Below are positions 7,626 through 16,181 of a stretch of 64,000 bases of DNA, piece by piece. The stretch's first letter is position 1. Each line of letters starts with the position of its first letter. The notes beneath the pieces were generated by a model. That model was not told the origin of the DNA, made no database searches, and worked only from the letters and a program-made list of their open reading frames with translations. The DNA comes from Shinella yambaruensis (GTDB lineage: Bacteria; Pseudomonadota; Alphaproteobacteria; Rhizobiales; Rhizobiaceae): positions 1 through 64,000 of the forward strand of contig NZ_JALJCK010000016.1 in assembly GCF_022899355.1 (NCBI RefSeq). Direction: 5' to 3'. Position numbers and translations under genes: made by a program.

Positions 7626-9077
7626 TTACTCCGGCTCCCCCGCCCGGATATAGGCGGTCTTGACCTGGGTGTAGAATTCGGCAGCCGAGCGGCCCTGCTC
7701 GCGCGAGCCGAAACTCGAATCCTTCCGCCCGCCGAAAGGCACATGATAGTCCGTGCCCGCCGTGGGCAGGTTGACGGTCACGCAGCCGGTTTCGACATGG
7801 CGCCGGAAGTGGGTGGCGCGCGCGAGCGAGCCGGTGAAGATGCCGGCAACCAGCCCGAAGCGCGTGTCGTTGACGACGGAAAGGCCCTCCTCGTAGGAGC
7901 CGACCTTCTGCACCGCGGCGACGGGCGCGAACATCTCCTCGCGGTTGAAATCCATGGCATTGGTCGTGCCGGTCAGGAGCGCGGGGGCCATGTAGAAGCC
8001 GTCATGGGCAAGCTGCAGGCGCTCGCCCCCGACGGCGACCGCGGCACCGGCGGCGCGGGCACGCTCCATCCAGGCGAGGTTGGCGGCAAGCTGGCGTTCG
8101 CTGACCACCGGGCCGACCTGCGTTCCGTCCGCCAGCGCATGGCCGACCTTCAGCGCTGCGACGGCGGCAGCCAGTTTCTCGACAAAGACGTCGTGGACCT
8201 TCGCATGCACAAGGAGACGGGAGGAGGCGGTGCATTTCTGCCCCGTGCCCGAATAGCCGCCGCCGATCGAGGCCGCGACGGCAAGGTCGATATCGGCGTC
8301 GTCCATGACGAGCAGGGCGTTCTTGGAGCCGAGTTCCAGCTGGAACTTGGTGAGGTTCGCGGCTGCGGCGACCGCCACCTGGCAGCCGACCTCGTAGGAC
8401 CCGGTAAACGTGATGGCATCGACCCCGCGATGGCCGGCAAGTCCGTTGCCGACGACCGAACCTGGCCCCATCAGCAGCTGGAACGTCCCATCCGGCAGGC
8501 CGGCGCGGTGGATGATGTCGGCAAGCGCGAAGGCCGAGGCCGGCGTCTCGTTGGCCGGCTTCCAGATGACGGCATTGCCATAGGCGAGCGCCGGGGCGAT
8601 CTTCCAGCTGGCGGTGGCGGTCGGGAAATTCCAGGGGGAAACAACGGCCACCAGCCCCATCGGCTCACGGCGCATGTCGATCTCGATGCCGGGGCGGACC
8701 GAATCCGCGTTCTCGCCGAGCTGACGCAGCACTTCGGCCGCGTAATAGGTGAAGAACTGGCCGGCGCGGAACACCTCGCCGCGGCCTTCCGCCAACGGCT
8801 TGCCCTCTTCGCGCGATAAGAGTTCGCCGAGTTCGGCGGCGCGCTCCATCAGTTCCATGCCGATCGTGTTGAGGATCGCCTGGCGCTGTTCGAGCCCGAT
8901 CTTCCGCCAGGCCGGCAGTGCTGCGCGGCCGGCGGCCACGGCCTCGTCGACATCGGCTGCATCCGCCTGCGCGTAAAGGCCGATCAGGTCGGTGACATCC
9001 GACGGGTTGCGGTTCTCGTGGAAACGTTCGCCCTGCCTCCACCGGCCGCCGATCAGGTTGGCGTAGCGTTCTGCCAT
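7626..9077 (-). CDS. NAD(P)-dependent aldehyde dehydrogenase (2-oxoglutarate semialdehyde dehydrogenase-like)
   Basis: A 483-residue ALDH of normal length. Catalytic residues are visible: Asn150 in VSPWNFP, Glu248 in QLELGSKN and Cys282 in TGQKCTASS. The C-terminal VPFGGRKDSSFGSREQG resembles the 2-oxoglutarate (alpha-ketoglutarate) semialdehyde dehydrogenases that finish hydroxyproline and pentose catabolism, but succinate-semialdehyde-type activity cannot be excluded. Three in-frame ATGs lie at 9089, 9083 and 9077. The last is chosen because GGAG sits six bases before it. It is the first gene of the operon ending at 3351 and is divergent from the LysR gene. Confidence 0.86.
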   Translation of the reverse strand: MAERYANLIGGRWRQGERFHENRNPSDVTDLIGLYAQADAADVDEAVAAGRAALPAWRKIGLEQRQAILNTIGMELMERAAELGELLSREEGKPLAEGRGEVFRAGQFFTYYAAEVLRQLGENADSVRPGIEIDMRREPMGLVAVVSPWNFPTATASWKIAPALAYGNAVIWKPANETPASAFALADIIHRAGLPDGTFQLLMGPGSVVGNGLAGHRGVDAITFTGSYEVGCQVAVAAAANLTKFQLELGSKNALLVMDDADIDLAVAASIGGGYSGTGQKCTASSRLLVHAKVHDVFVEKLAAAVAALKVGHALADGTQVGPVVSERQLAANLAWMERARAAGAAVAVGGERLQLAHDGFYMAPALLTGTTNAMDFNREEMFAPVAAVQKVGSYEEGLSVVNDTRFGLVAGIFTGSLARATHFRRHVETGCVTVNLPTAGTDYHVPFGGRKDSSFGSREQGRSAAEFYTQVKTAYIRAGEPE

Positions 9078-9121
9078 TTGCATCTCCATTCCGTTCGACC
9101 GAAAAATCCGCCAGCGCCGCG

Positions 9122-9168
9122 CTTCAATCAAGCAGATATTTCTGTTATCAATTTCAGAAGAATTGAAG
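9122..9168. promoter_or_regulatory. Nested dyad in the divergent LysR/aldehyde-dehydrogenase promoter
   Basis: The outer arms are CTTCAAT (9122-9128) and ATTGAAG (9162-9168). The inner arms are TTCTG (9140-9144) and CAGAA (9155-9159) with a ten-base spacer. The position between two divergent genes and the dyad geometry fit a LysR recognition site. Elements of it recur upstream of the betaine transporter at 3311-3350. Confidence 0.5.
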
Positions 9169-9176
9169 TGAGCGCC

Positions 9177-10070
9177 ATGATCAAGCTGGAAGCATTGCGG
9201 GTCTTCGTCACGGTGGCGGAGAGCGGGAACATCAAGGATGCGGCCGACGCCGTCGGCCGCACCGCGTCGGCCGTGTCGATGACCCTGAAGCAGCTGGAAG
9301 ACGAGATCGGCGGACCGCTGTTCCAGACGGACCGCAAGAACAGCCTGACAGCGCTCGGCAACCTGATGCTCGATCTCGGCCGCGAGCAGATCAGGAGTTT
9401 CGACAAGTCCGTCAGCATCATGCGCGCCTTCGCGCACAGCCGCATCGGCAGCCTGTCGATCGCCTCGGTGCCATCCGTGGCGACGAACGTGCTGCCGCCG
9501 ATCCTGCAACGGTTTCTTCAAACCCGGCCGCAGGTGCAGGTCGAGCTGTTCGACATCGACAGCGCGCAGGTACGCCGCATGGTGGAAAGCGGCGTCGCCG
9601 ATATCGGCATTGCCGGCGAAAGCCGCACGGGCGGCGCGGTGGAGTTCACGCCGCTTTTCAGCGACCGGTTCAAGCTGCTCTGCAAGGACGATCACGACCT
9701 CTGCCGCCTCGAGCGACCCGTTAAATGGAGCGATCTCAATGGAGCGACGCTGATCCGCAACGGCGCGTCCGACCGGATCGAGGCGGCGGATTACAAGCAG
9801 CTTTCGGCGCTGTCGCTGATCACCGTCTACAACGTCACCTCACTGGTCGCGATGGTGAAGGCGGGCCTCGGCCTGACCATTCTGCCCTCGCTGACCATGC
9901 ATGACGCGCATGAGGGCGTGGCGGCGCTGGACCTTGCCGATGCGACGGCAAGCCGCCGGGTGGGGCTGGTCGAGCGGCGCGACGTTCCCCCCTCGCCCGT
10001 CGCCGCGGCCTTCCGCGCCTTCGCCCTGAAGGAAATTCCGGCCATAGTGGCCGAGCGGCTTGGAACCTGA
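9177..10070 (+). CDS. LysR-family transcriptional regulator
   Basis: A 297-residue protein. The N-terminal winged HTH reads MIKLEALRVFVTVAESGNIK, with AVGRTASAVSMTLKQLE as the recognition region and a helical linker around residues 65-90. It is followed by a LysR_substrate periplasmic-fold domain (SIASVPSVATNVLPPILQRF, near 95). ATG at 9177 is chosen; a GTG nine bases upstream is possible. It is divergent from the aldehyde-dehydrogenase operon with a dyad between them, the usual layout for a LysR activator of the neighbouring catabolic operon. The inducer is unknown. Confidence 0.9.
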   Translation: MIKLEALRVFVTVAESGNIKDAADAVGRTASAVSMTLKQLEDEIGGPLFQTDRKNSLTALGNLMLDLGREQIRSFDKSVSIMRAFAHSRIGSLSIASVPSVATNVLPPILQRFLQTRPQVQVELFDIDSAQVRRMVESGVADIGIAGESRTGGAVEFTPLFSDRFKLLCKDDHDLCRLERPVKWSDLNGATLIRNGASDRIEAADYKQLSALSLITVYNVTSLVAMVKAGLGLTILPSLTMHDAHEGVAALDLADATASRRVGLVERRDVPPSPVAAAFRAFALKEIPAIVAERLGT

Positions 10071-10089
10071 CCACCGGGCGCCTTGCACC

Positions 10090-11070
10090 TCACGAATGAG
10101 GCGTAGCGCCGGCGCGCCGGGCTTTTGCCGGCGTATGACCATAAGCGGCCCTGAAGGCGCGGGAAAAATGCCCGGCGCTGGAAAAACCGGTGGCATAGGC
10201 GATTTCGGCGATGGAAAGCGGGCTCTGCTCCAGGAGGCGCCGGCCATGCGCCAGGCGGATCGCGCGATAGGTATCGAGGAAGCTCTGCCCGCGATGGGTA
10301 AGGAACAACCGGTCGAGATGGCGCGGGCTGATGCCGGCAAGCCGCGCCATCTCGCTGCGGTTCAGCGGATTCTCGATGGCCGTCTCCATCTTTTCGAGGA
10401 CGGCCAGCAAGGCCGGATGGTTGGTGCCGAACCGCTCCGCCACCGCGCCGCGCTGCGGGTCGGCCGGTTCGGCAACGGCGATGTGCAGATACCAGTCGCT
10501 GACGCGGCGGGCGAAATCCGCGCCCATGCGCGCGGCGATCACCGCATGCATCATGTCGAGCGGCGCCACGCCACCGCCGCAGGTGACGCGTCCGCCATCG
10601 ACCACGAAGCGCGCCTGACGCGGCACAAGATGCGGGAACGTCTCGCGCAGCAGCGGCGCATGCTCCCAATGGATGGTGAAGGCGCAGGCATCGAGCAGCC
10701 CGGCGGCCGCGAGCACATAGGCGCCACTCGAAATCCCGCCGATACGCACGCCGTCCCGGGCGAATTTGCGTAAGGGCGCATGCAGGGCGGAACTGCCCTG
10801 CCAGTCGGCGGGATTGCCGCCGGCACAGACATACAGCGTGTGGCAGCTGCCGCCGAGATCGGAAAGCCGACCGCAGGCGATCTCCAGGCCGGCCGAGCTT
10901 CTGACCGGAAGGCCATCCGCCGAGAGCGGCACGACCTCATAGAGCGGGCTGCCGGCGATGAGGTTGGCCGCGCGCAGCGGCTCGCTCGCCGAGGCATAGG
11001 ACATCAATGCGAAATTCGGCAGCAGGATGAAGCCTATGCGTTGCAGGTTTCGGGTGTCAGGAGGCTGCAT
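10090..11070 (-). CDS. GlxA-type transcriptional regulator (DJ-1/PfpI plus AraC domains)
   Basis: A 326-residue protein. An N-terminal DJ-1/PfpI-like sensor domain (residues ~10-180, GFILLPNFALMSYASASEPL) lacks a signal peptide. The C-terminal AraC HTH pair includes MARLAGISPRHLDRLFLTHR and IAYATGFSSAGHFSRAFRAA. Regulators of this type (GbdR, SouR) control glycine-betaine and sarcosine catabolism in Pseudomonas. This gene is divergent from soxBDAG by 98 bases, so it is the probable activator of that operon, with sarcosine or a related compound as likely effector. It converges on the LysR gene with 19 bases between stops. Confidence 0.88.
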   Translation of the reverse strand: MQPPDTRNLQRIGFILLPNFALMSYASASEPLRAANLIAGSPLYEVVPLSADGLPVRSSAGLEIACGRLSDLGGSCHTLYVCAGGNPADWQGSSALHAPLRKFARDGVRIGGISSGAYVLAAAGLLDACAFTIHWEHAPLLRETFPHLVPRQARFVVDGGRVTCGGGVAPLDMMHAVIAARMGADFARRVSDWYLHIAVAEPADPQRGAVAERFGTNHPALLAVLEKMETAIENPLNRSEMARLAGISPRHLDRLFLTHRGQSFLDTYRAIRLAHGRRLLEQSPLSIAEIAYATGFSSAGHFSRAFRAAYGHTPAKARRAGATPHS

Positions 11071-11084
11071 GTCCTGATTCTATC

Positions 11085-11101
11085 TCAAAAAGTCCTTTTG
11101 A
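11085..11101. promoter_or_regulatory. Palindrome in the glxA-soxB divergent promoter
   Basis: TCAAAA (11085-11090) and TTTTGA (11096-11101) flank AGTCC. The site lies in the 98-base gap between the GlxA regulator and soxB, close to the regulator start. It may be its operator or part of a promoter; the dyad is short. Confidence 0.3.
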
Positions 11102-11168
11102 TGCAATGAAGCACGCCCGTTCGCTGCTACTCAAGGACCAACGGCCTCTCTCACGAAAAGCGACGGCG

Positions 11169-12419
11169 ATGCGCTACTCAGCCCTCTCCCTTCTCTGGAA
11201 CGGACTTCGCGGCAACCGCGACTGGCGACCGGCCTGGCGCCAGCCGCAGCCGAAACCGCATTATGACGTGATCATCGTCGGTGGCGGCGGGCACGGGCTG
11301 GCGGCGGCCTACTACCTCGCCAAGGAATTCGGCATCGCCAATGTCGCGGTGCTGGAGAAAAGCTACATCGGCTCCGGCAATGTCGGCCGCAACACGACGA
11401 TCATCCGCTCCAACTACCTGCTGCCGGGCAACAACCCGTTCTATGAACTGTCGATGAAGCTCTGGGAGGGGCTGGAGCGGGACTTCAACTTCAACGCCAT
11501 GATCTCGCAGCGCGGCGTGCTGAACCTCTACCATTCCGACGCGCAGCGCGATGCCTACATGCGGCGCGGCAATGCCATGCGCCTGCACGGCGTCGATGCC
11601 GAACTGCTTGACCGCGACGACGTGCGCCGCATGGTGCCCTTCCTCGATTTCGACAATGCCCGCTTTCCCATCAAGGGCGGGCTGCTGCAGCGGCGCGGCG
11701 GCACGGTGCGCCACGACGCGGTCGCCTGGGGCTATGCCCGCGGCGCCGACAGGCACGGCGTCGACATCATCCAGGGCTGCGAGGTCACCGGCATCCGCCG
11801 CGAGAACGGCCGCGTCGCCGGCGTCGAGACGAGCCGCGGCTTCATCGGCTGCGGCAAGCTGGCGCTGGCGGCGGCCGGCAATTCGTCCGAGGTCGCCCGC
11901 ATGGCGGATCTCAAGCTGCCGCTCGAAAGCCATGTGCTGCAGGCCTTCGTCTCGGAGGGGCTGAAGCCCTTCATCGACGGCGTCGTCACCTTCGGCGCGG
12001 GACATTTCTACGTCTCGCAATCCGACAAGGGTGGCCTCGTCTTCGGCGGCGATATCGACGGCTACAATTCCTACGCCCAGCGCGGCAACCTGGCGACCGT
12101 CGAACATGTCGCCGAAGCCGGCAAGGCGATGATCCCGGCGCTCTCGCGCGTCAGGGTGCTGCGCGCCTGGGGCGGCATCATGGACATGTCGATGGACGGT
12201 TCGCCGATCATCGACCGCACGCCGATCGACAATCTCTACCTCAATGCCGGCTGGTGCTACGGCGGCTTCAAGGCAACGCCCGCCTCCGGCTTCTGCTTCG
12301 CCCATCTCCTGGCGCGCGGTGTGCCGCACGAAACGGCGGCGGCCTTCCGCCTCGACCGTTTCCGACGGGGTCACCTCATCGACGAAAAGGGCCAGGGCGC
12401 CCAGCCGAACCTTCACTGA
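11169..12419 (+). CDS. soxB: Sarcosine oxidase beta subunit
   Basis: A 416-residue DAO-fold FAD protein, the site of sarcosine oxidation (sarcosine + THF + O2 to glycine, 5,10-methylene-THF and H2O2). The start MRYSALSLLWNGLRGNRDWR is typical of heterotetrameric SoxB. The dinucleotide motif VIIVGGGGHGLAAAYYL is at ~35-51. His182 in TVRHDAVAWGYA is the expected covalent-FMN His. The longer frame from 11106 is rejected because ATG 11169 gives the standard N-terminus. It is the first gene of soxBDAG, twelve bases before soxD. Confidence 0.96.
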   Translation: MRYSALSLLWNGLRGNRDWRPAWRQPQPKPHYDVIIVGGGGHGLAAAYYLAKEFGIANVAVLEKSYIGSGNVGRNTTIIRSNYLLPGNNPFYELSMKLWEGLERDFNFNAMISQRGVLNLYHSDAQRDAYMRRGNAMRLHGVDAELLDRDDVRRMVPFLDFDNARFPIKGGLLQRRGGTVRHDAVAWGYARGADRHGVDIIQGCEVTGIRRENGRVAGVETSRGFIGCGKLALAAAGNSSEVARMADLKLPLESHVLQAFVSEGLKPFIDGVVTFGAGHFYVSQSDKGGLVFGGDIDGYNSYAQRGNLATVEHVAEAGKAMIPALSRVRVLRAWGGIMDMSMDGSPIIDRTPIDNLYLNAGWCYGGFKATPASGFCFAHLLARGVPHETAAAFRLDRFRRGHLIDEKGQGAQPNLH

Positions 12420-12431
12420 CGGAGATTTGAC

Positions 12432-12701
12432 ATGGCAAGCCTCGTGCCCTGCCCGCATTGCGGGCCAAGACCGAAAGAGGAATTCACCATCAAGGGTGCG
12501 GCGCTGCCACGCCCCGCGCCAACCGCCGATCCGGCAGAGTGGTTCGACTATGTCTATCTGCGCGACAATCCGCGCGGGTCCTATGCGGAATACTGGCACC
12601 ACACCGCCGGCTGCCGCCGATGGCTGGTCGTCAGCCGCGACACCATCACCCACCAGGTCGCCGCCTGCCGCGATGCCGCAGCGCAAGGACACGCCGCATG
12701 A
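12432..12701 (+). CDS. soxD: Sarcosine oxidase delta subunit
   Basis: An 89-residue zinc-binding subunit. The N-terminal CPHCG and the later EYWHHTAGCRRWLVV supply the Cys-Cys...His-Cys ligand set of SoxD. Length and motifs are those of the family. It starts at ATG 12432 behind GGAGATTTGAC. Its stop overlaps the soxA start (ATGA), so the two are translationally coupled. The subunit is structural within the alpha-beta-gamma-delta complex. Confidence 0.95.
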   Translation: MASLVPCPHCGPRPKEEFTIKGAALPRPAPTADPAEWFDYVYLRDNPRGSYAEYWHHTAGCRRWLVVSRDTITHQVAACRDAAAQGHAA

Positions 12702-15661
12702 GCTCCCATCGCCTGCCACAGGGCGGCCTGATCGATCGCAGCAAGCCGCTCGCCTTCACCTTCGACGGCAAGCCGATGCAGGGGTTCCAGGGCGACAGCC
12801 TCGCCTCCGCCCTGCTGGCCAACGGCCGCCGGCTCGTCGGCCGCAGCTTTAAATACCACCGTCCGCGCGGCATCCTGACGGCCGGCGCCGCCGAGCCGAA
12901 CGCGCTCGTGACCATCGGCAGCGGCGGGCGCACGGAGCCCAATACCCGCGCCACCATGCAGGAACTTTATGCCGGCCTTGCGGCCCGCAGCCAGAACCGC
13001 TGGCCCTCGCTCCACTTCGATATCGGCGCGCTGAACGGCCTCCTCTCGCCCTTCCTCGGCGCCGGCTTCTACTACAAGACCTTCATGTGGCCCGCCGCCT
13101 TCTGGGAGAAGGTCTACGAGCCCTTCATCCGCAAGGCCGCCGGTCTCGGGAGGGCGACGCATCAGGCCGACCCGGATCGCTATGAAAAGCGCTGGGCGCA
13201 TTGCGACCTTCTCGTCATCGGCGCCGGGCCGACGGGGCTTGCCGCGGCACTTTCGGCCGCCCGGGCCGGTGCGCGCGTCATCGTCGCCGACGAGCAGGCG
13301 ATGGCCGGCGGCGCACTGCTGTCCGAAACCGCCACGATCGCCGGCAGGACGGCGCCGGCCTTCGCGCGGGACTGTGCCGCGGAGCTGGAGGCGCTGCCGA
13401 ACGTCACGCTGCTGACGCGCACCACCGTCTTCGGCTGGTACGACGGCAATGTCTTCGGCGCGGTCGAGCGGGTGCAGAAACATCTCGCCGAACCGGCGCC
13501 GTCCGTGCCGGTCGAACGCCTCTGGCGCATCGTCGCCAAGGGCGCGATCCTCGCCAGCGGCGCGGAAGAAAGGCCGCTGGTGTTCGGCGGCAACGACATT
13601 CCCGGCGTGATGATGGCCGGCGCCATGCGCAGCTACCTCAATCGCCATGCCGTCGCGCCCGGAAGGGCGACGGCGATCTTCACCACCAATGACAGCGGCT
13701 ATGCACTCGCCCGCGATCTCGAGGCGAAGGGCCTTGATATCACGGCCATCATCGATCCGCGTGAAAGCGGCGGCGCGGACTATGCCGGAAAGGCGCGCCT
13801 CATCCGCAACGCGGTCGTCACCGACGCTCATGGCGGCAGGAGCCTGTCCGCCATCGACATTCGCACGGGCGGCCGTACGGAACGGCTGGCGGTGGACGCG
13901 CTCGCCCTGTCGGGCGGCTTCAGCCCGGTCATCCACCTGGCCTGCCATCGGGGCGGCAGACCTGTCTGGTCCGGCGAGAAGGCGGCATTCCTATCCCCGG
14001 CAAGCCTCGATGGCCTCGCTCCCGCCGGTGCCGCATCCGGCATCGCCGGCCTTGCCGCCTGCCTTGCGGACGGCGCGCACAAAGGCGCCAGCCTCGCCGC
14101 CGCGCTCGGCTTTGCCGCAAGCCCCATCCCCTTCGGTCCGGTCGAGGGCGATGCGCCGGCTGCGCCCGCCAAGGTGCTCTGGTCGATCCCCGGCGTCCGG
14201 GGCAAGGCCTTCGTCGATTTCCAGAACGACGTGCACCACAGGGATCTCGATCTTGCGGTGAAGGAAGGCTACGGCCATGTGGAACTCGCCAAGCGCTATA
14301 CGACCAGCGGCATGGCGACCGACCAGGGAAAACTCTCCAACATCAATGCCATCGGCCTGCTGGCCGAAGCGCGCGGCGTTTCGCCGGGCGAGGTCGGCAC
14401 GACCACCTTCCGTCCATTCTACACCCCCGTCTCCTTCGGCGCCCTTGCGGGCGCCTATCACGGAGAGCACTTCCAGCCGGTGCGCCGATCGCCGCTGCAT
14501 GGCTGGGCGGAGCGCCATGGCGCGGTCTTCGTCGAAACGGGCCTCTGGTACCGTTCCGCCTGGTTCCCGCGCACCGGCGAGAAAGACTGGCGGGAGAGCG
14601 TCGACCGCGAGGTTCTCAACGTGCGCAACAATGCCGGGCTTTGCGATGTCTCCATGCTCGGCAAGATCGAGATCTGCGGGCCGGACGCCGCCGAGCTCCT
14701 CAATCGGGCCTATTGCAACGCCTTCCTGAAGCTGCCGGTCGGCAAGGCCCGCTACGGGCTGATGCTGCGCGAGGACGGCATGGTCTACGACGACGGCACG
14801 ACAAGCCGGATCGAGGAAAACCGCTTCTTCATGACGACGACCACGGCCTATGCGGCGGGGGTCATGAACCACATGGAGTTCTGCGCGCAGGCGCTCTGGC
14901 CGGAGCTCGACGTGCGCCTCGCCTCCGTCACCGACCAGTGGGCACAGATGGCGATCGCCGGGCCGAAATCGCGAAAGATCCTGCAAGCCATCGTCGACGA
15001 GGATCTCGGCAACGACGCCTTTCCTTACCTGGCGGCCCGGGAGGTCTCGCTGTTCGGCGGCAGGCTGCACGGACGGCTCTTCCGCATCTCCTTCTCCGGC
15101 GAACTTGCCTACGAGCTTGCCGTCCCCGCGGCCTATGGCGACCGCGTCGCCGAGGCGCTGACGGAGGCCGGGCAGGCCGACGGACTGGTGCCCTACGGCG
15201 TGGAAGCCTTGAGCGTTCTGCGCATCGAGAAAGGCCATGTCACCCACAACGAGATCAATGGAACCGTGACCCCGGGCGACCTCGGCTTCGGCAAGATGGT
15301 GTCGGCAAGCAAGCCGGACTTCATCGGCAAGGCCATGCTGCAACGCGAAGGCCTCAACGCCCCCGACCGGCCGCGCCTCGTCGGCGTCGTGCCGCTCGAT
15401 CCCGGCCAGTCTTTCCGCAGCGGCGCGCATATCCTGGCGAAGGGCGCGGCCCCAACCCTGGAGAACGACCAAGGCTACGTCACCTCCAGCGCCTTCTCGC
15501 CGCATATCGGCTCGACCATCGGGCTGGCGCTGGTCAGGCACGGCGACGAGCGCCATGGCGAGGACGTCACCGTGTGGAACGGGCTGCGCGGCGAATTCAC
15601 CGCCGCACGCCTCTGCGCTCCCGTGTTCTTCGATCCGGCCAACGAGAAGCTCCATGCCTGA
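12698..15661 (+). CDS. soxA: Sarcosine oxidase alpha subunit
   Basis: A 987-residue three-part protein. The N-terminal ~100 residues form the ferredoxin-like domain (FQGDSLASALLANGRRLVG, RSFKYHRPRG). A pyridine-nucleotide/FAD-type domain starts near 168 (DLLVIGAGPTGLAAALSAAR). The C-terminal half, from about residue 600, is a GcvT-like aminomethyltransferase domain that binds THF and captures the methyl-derived C1 unit (GPKSRKILQAIV, SFSGELAYELAVP, IEKGHVTHNEINGTVTPGD). The start at 12698 overlaps the soxD stop, and the stop overlaps the soxG start by eight bases. The open frame extends upstream to 12458, but that part is a shadow of soxD. Confidence 0.96.
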   Translation: MSSHRLPQGGLIDRSKPLAFTFDGKPMQGFQGDSLASALLANGRRLVGRSFKYHRPRGILTAGAAEPNALVTIGSGGRTEPNTRATMQELYAGLAARSQNRWPSLHFDIGALNGLLSPFLGAGFYYKTFMWPAAFWEKVYEPFIRKAAGLGRATHQADPDRYEKRWAHCDLLVIGAGPTGLAAALSAARAGARVIVADEQAMAGGALLSETATIAGRTAPAFARDCAAELEALPNVTLLTRTTVFGWYDGNVFGAVERVQKHLAEPAPSVPVERLWRIVAKGAILASGAEERPLVFGGNDIPGVMMAGAMRSYLNRHAVAPGRATAIFTTNDSGYALARDLEAKGLDITAIIDPRESGGADYAGKARLIRNAVVTDAHGGRSLSAIDIRTGGRTERLAVDALALSGGFSPVIHLACHRGGRPVWSGEKAAFLSPASLDGLAPAGAASGIAGLAACLADGAHKGASLAAALGFAASPIPFGPVEGDAPAAPAKVLWSIPGVRGKAFVDFQNDVHHRDLDLAVKEGYGHVELAKRYTTSGMATDQGKLSNINAIGLLAEARGVSPGEVGTTTFRPFYTPVSFGALAGAYHGEHFQPVRRSPLHGWAERHGAVFVETGLWYRSAWFPRTGEKDWRESVDREVLNVRNNAGLCDVSMLGKIEICGPDAAELLNRAYCNAFLKLPVGKARYGLMLREDGMVYDDGTTSRIEENRFFMTTTTAYAAGVMNHMEFCAQALWPELDVRLASVTDQWAQMAIAGPKSRKILQAIVDEDLGNDAFPYLAAREVSLFGGRLHGRLFRISFSGELAYELAVPAAYGDRVAEALTEAGQADGLVPYGVEALSVLRIEKGHVTHNEINGTVTPGDLGFGKMVSASKPDFIGKAMLQREGLNAPDRPRLVGVVPLDPGQSFRSGAHILAKGAAPTLENDQGYVTSSAFSPHIGSTIGLALVRHGDERHGEDVTVWNGLRGEFTAARLCAPVFFDPANEKLHA

Positions 15662-16181
15662 CCTTCGCCCCTTCCCGGCGCTTGCCGCCCGCAAGCCTCT
15701 CGCCTCGTCGCGCATCCGCCTGTCGGCGCTTCCCGAAGGCACGATCCTGCAAATGATCGCGGGACCGCAAACGCCTGGCCCGGTGGATGGCCTCGAACGG
15801 CTTGCCGCCAAGACCGGGCTTGCGCTGCGGGCGATCTCGCCCGGCCAGTGGCTGCTCGTCGGTGACCGGCCGACCCCCTATCCGCAGGCATGCCGCCTGC
15901 TCGCGGCACTGGAGCCGCATGCCAGCGGCATCGATCAGAGCCATGGCCGGGTGCGCCTGCATCTGGAAGGGCCGATGGCCGCGACGGTGCTGTCCAAGGG
16001 CACGGCCGTCGACCTTCATCCGTCCGCCTTTGCGCCGGGGCATACGGCCGCGACCCTTGTCGGCCATGTCTCGGTCCACCTCACGCGCCTCGATGCGGAG
16101 GCCTTCGAGATCACCGTCCTGCGTGGATTCGCCGAAGCCCTGTGGGACGACCTCGCGCTTATGTGCGCGGAATTCCTCTAG
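15654..16181 (+). CDS. soxG: Sarcosine oxidase gamma subunit
   Basis: A 175-residue SoxG-family protein, the smallest catalytically silent partner that helps assemble the heterotetramer. Typical segments are RIRLSALPEGTILQMIAG, ISPGQWLLVG and VDLHPSAFAPGHTAATLVGH, with C-terminal RGFAEALWDDLALMCAEFL. The start at 15654 overlaps soxA by eight bases. Its TAG stop shares the CTAG tetranucleotide 16178-16181 with the stop of the convergent hydrolase gene. Confidence 0.94.
   Translation: MPDLRPFPALAARKPLASSRIRLSALPEGTILQMIAGPQTPGPVDGLERLAAKTGLALRAISPGQWLLVGDRPTPYPQACRLLAALEPHASGIDQSHGRVRLHLEGPMAATVLSKGTAVDLHPSAFAPGHTAATLVGHVSVHLTRLDAEAFEITVLRGFAEALWDDLALMCAEFL

Noticed and set aside
12458-12697. 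N-terminal extension of the soxA frame
   Set aside because: It lies inside soxD in another frame and encodes low-complexity sequence; ATG 12698 gives the standard SoxA N-terminus.
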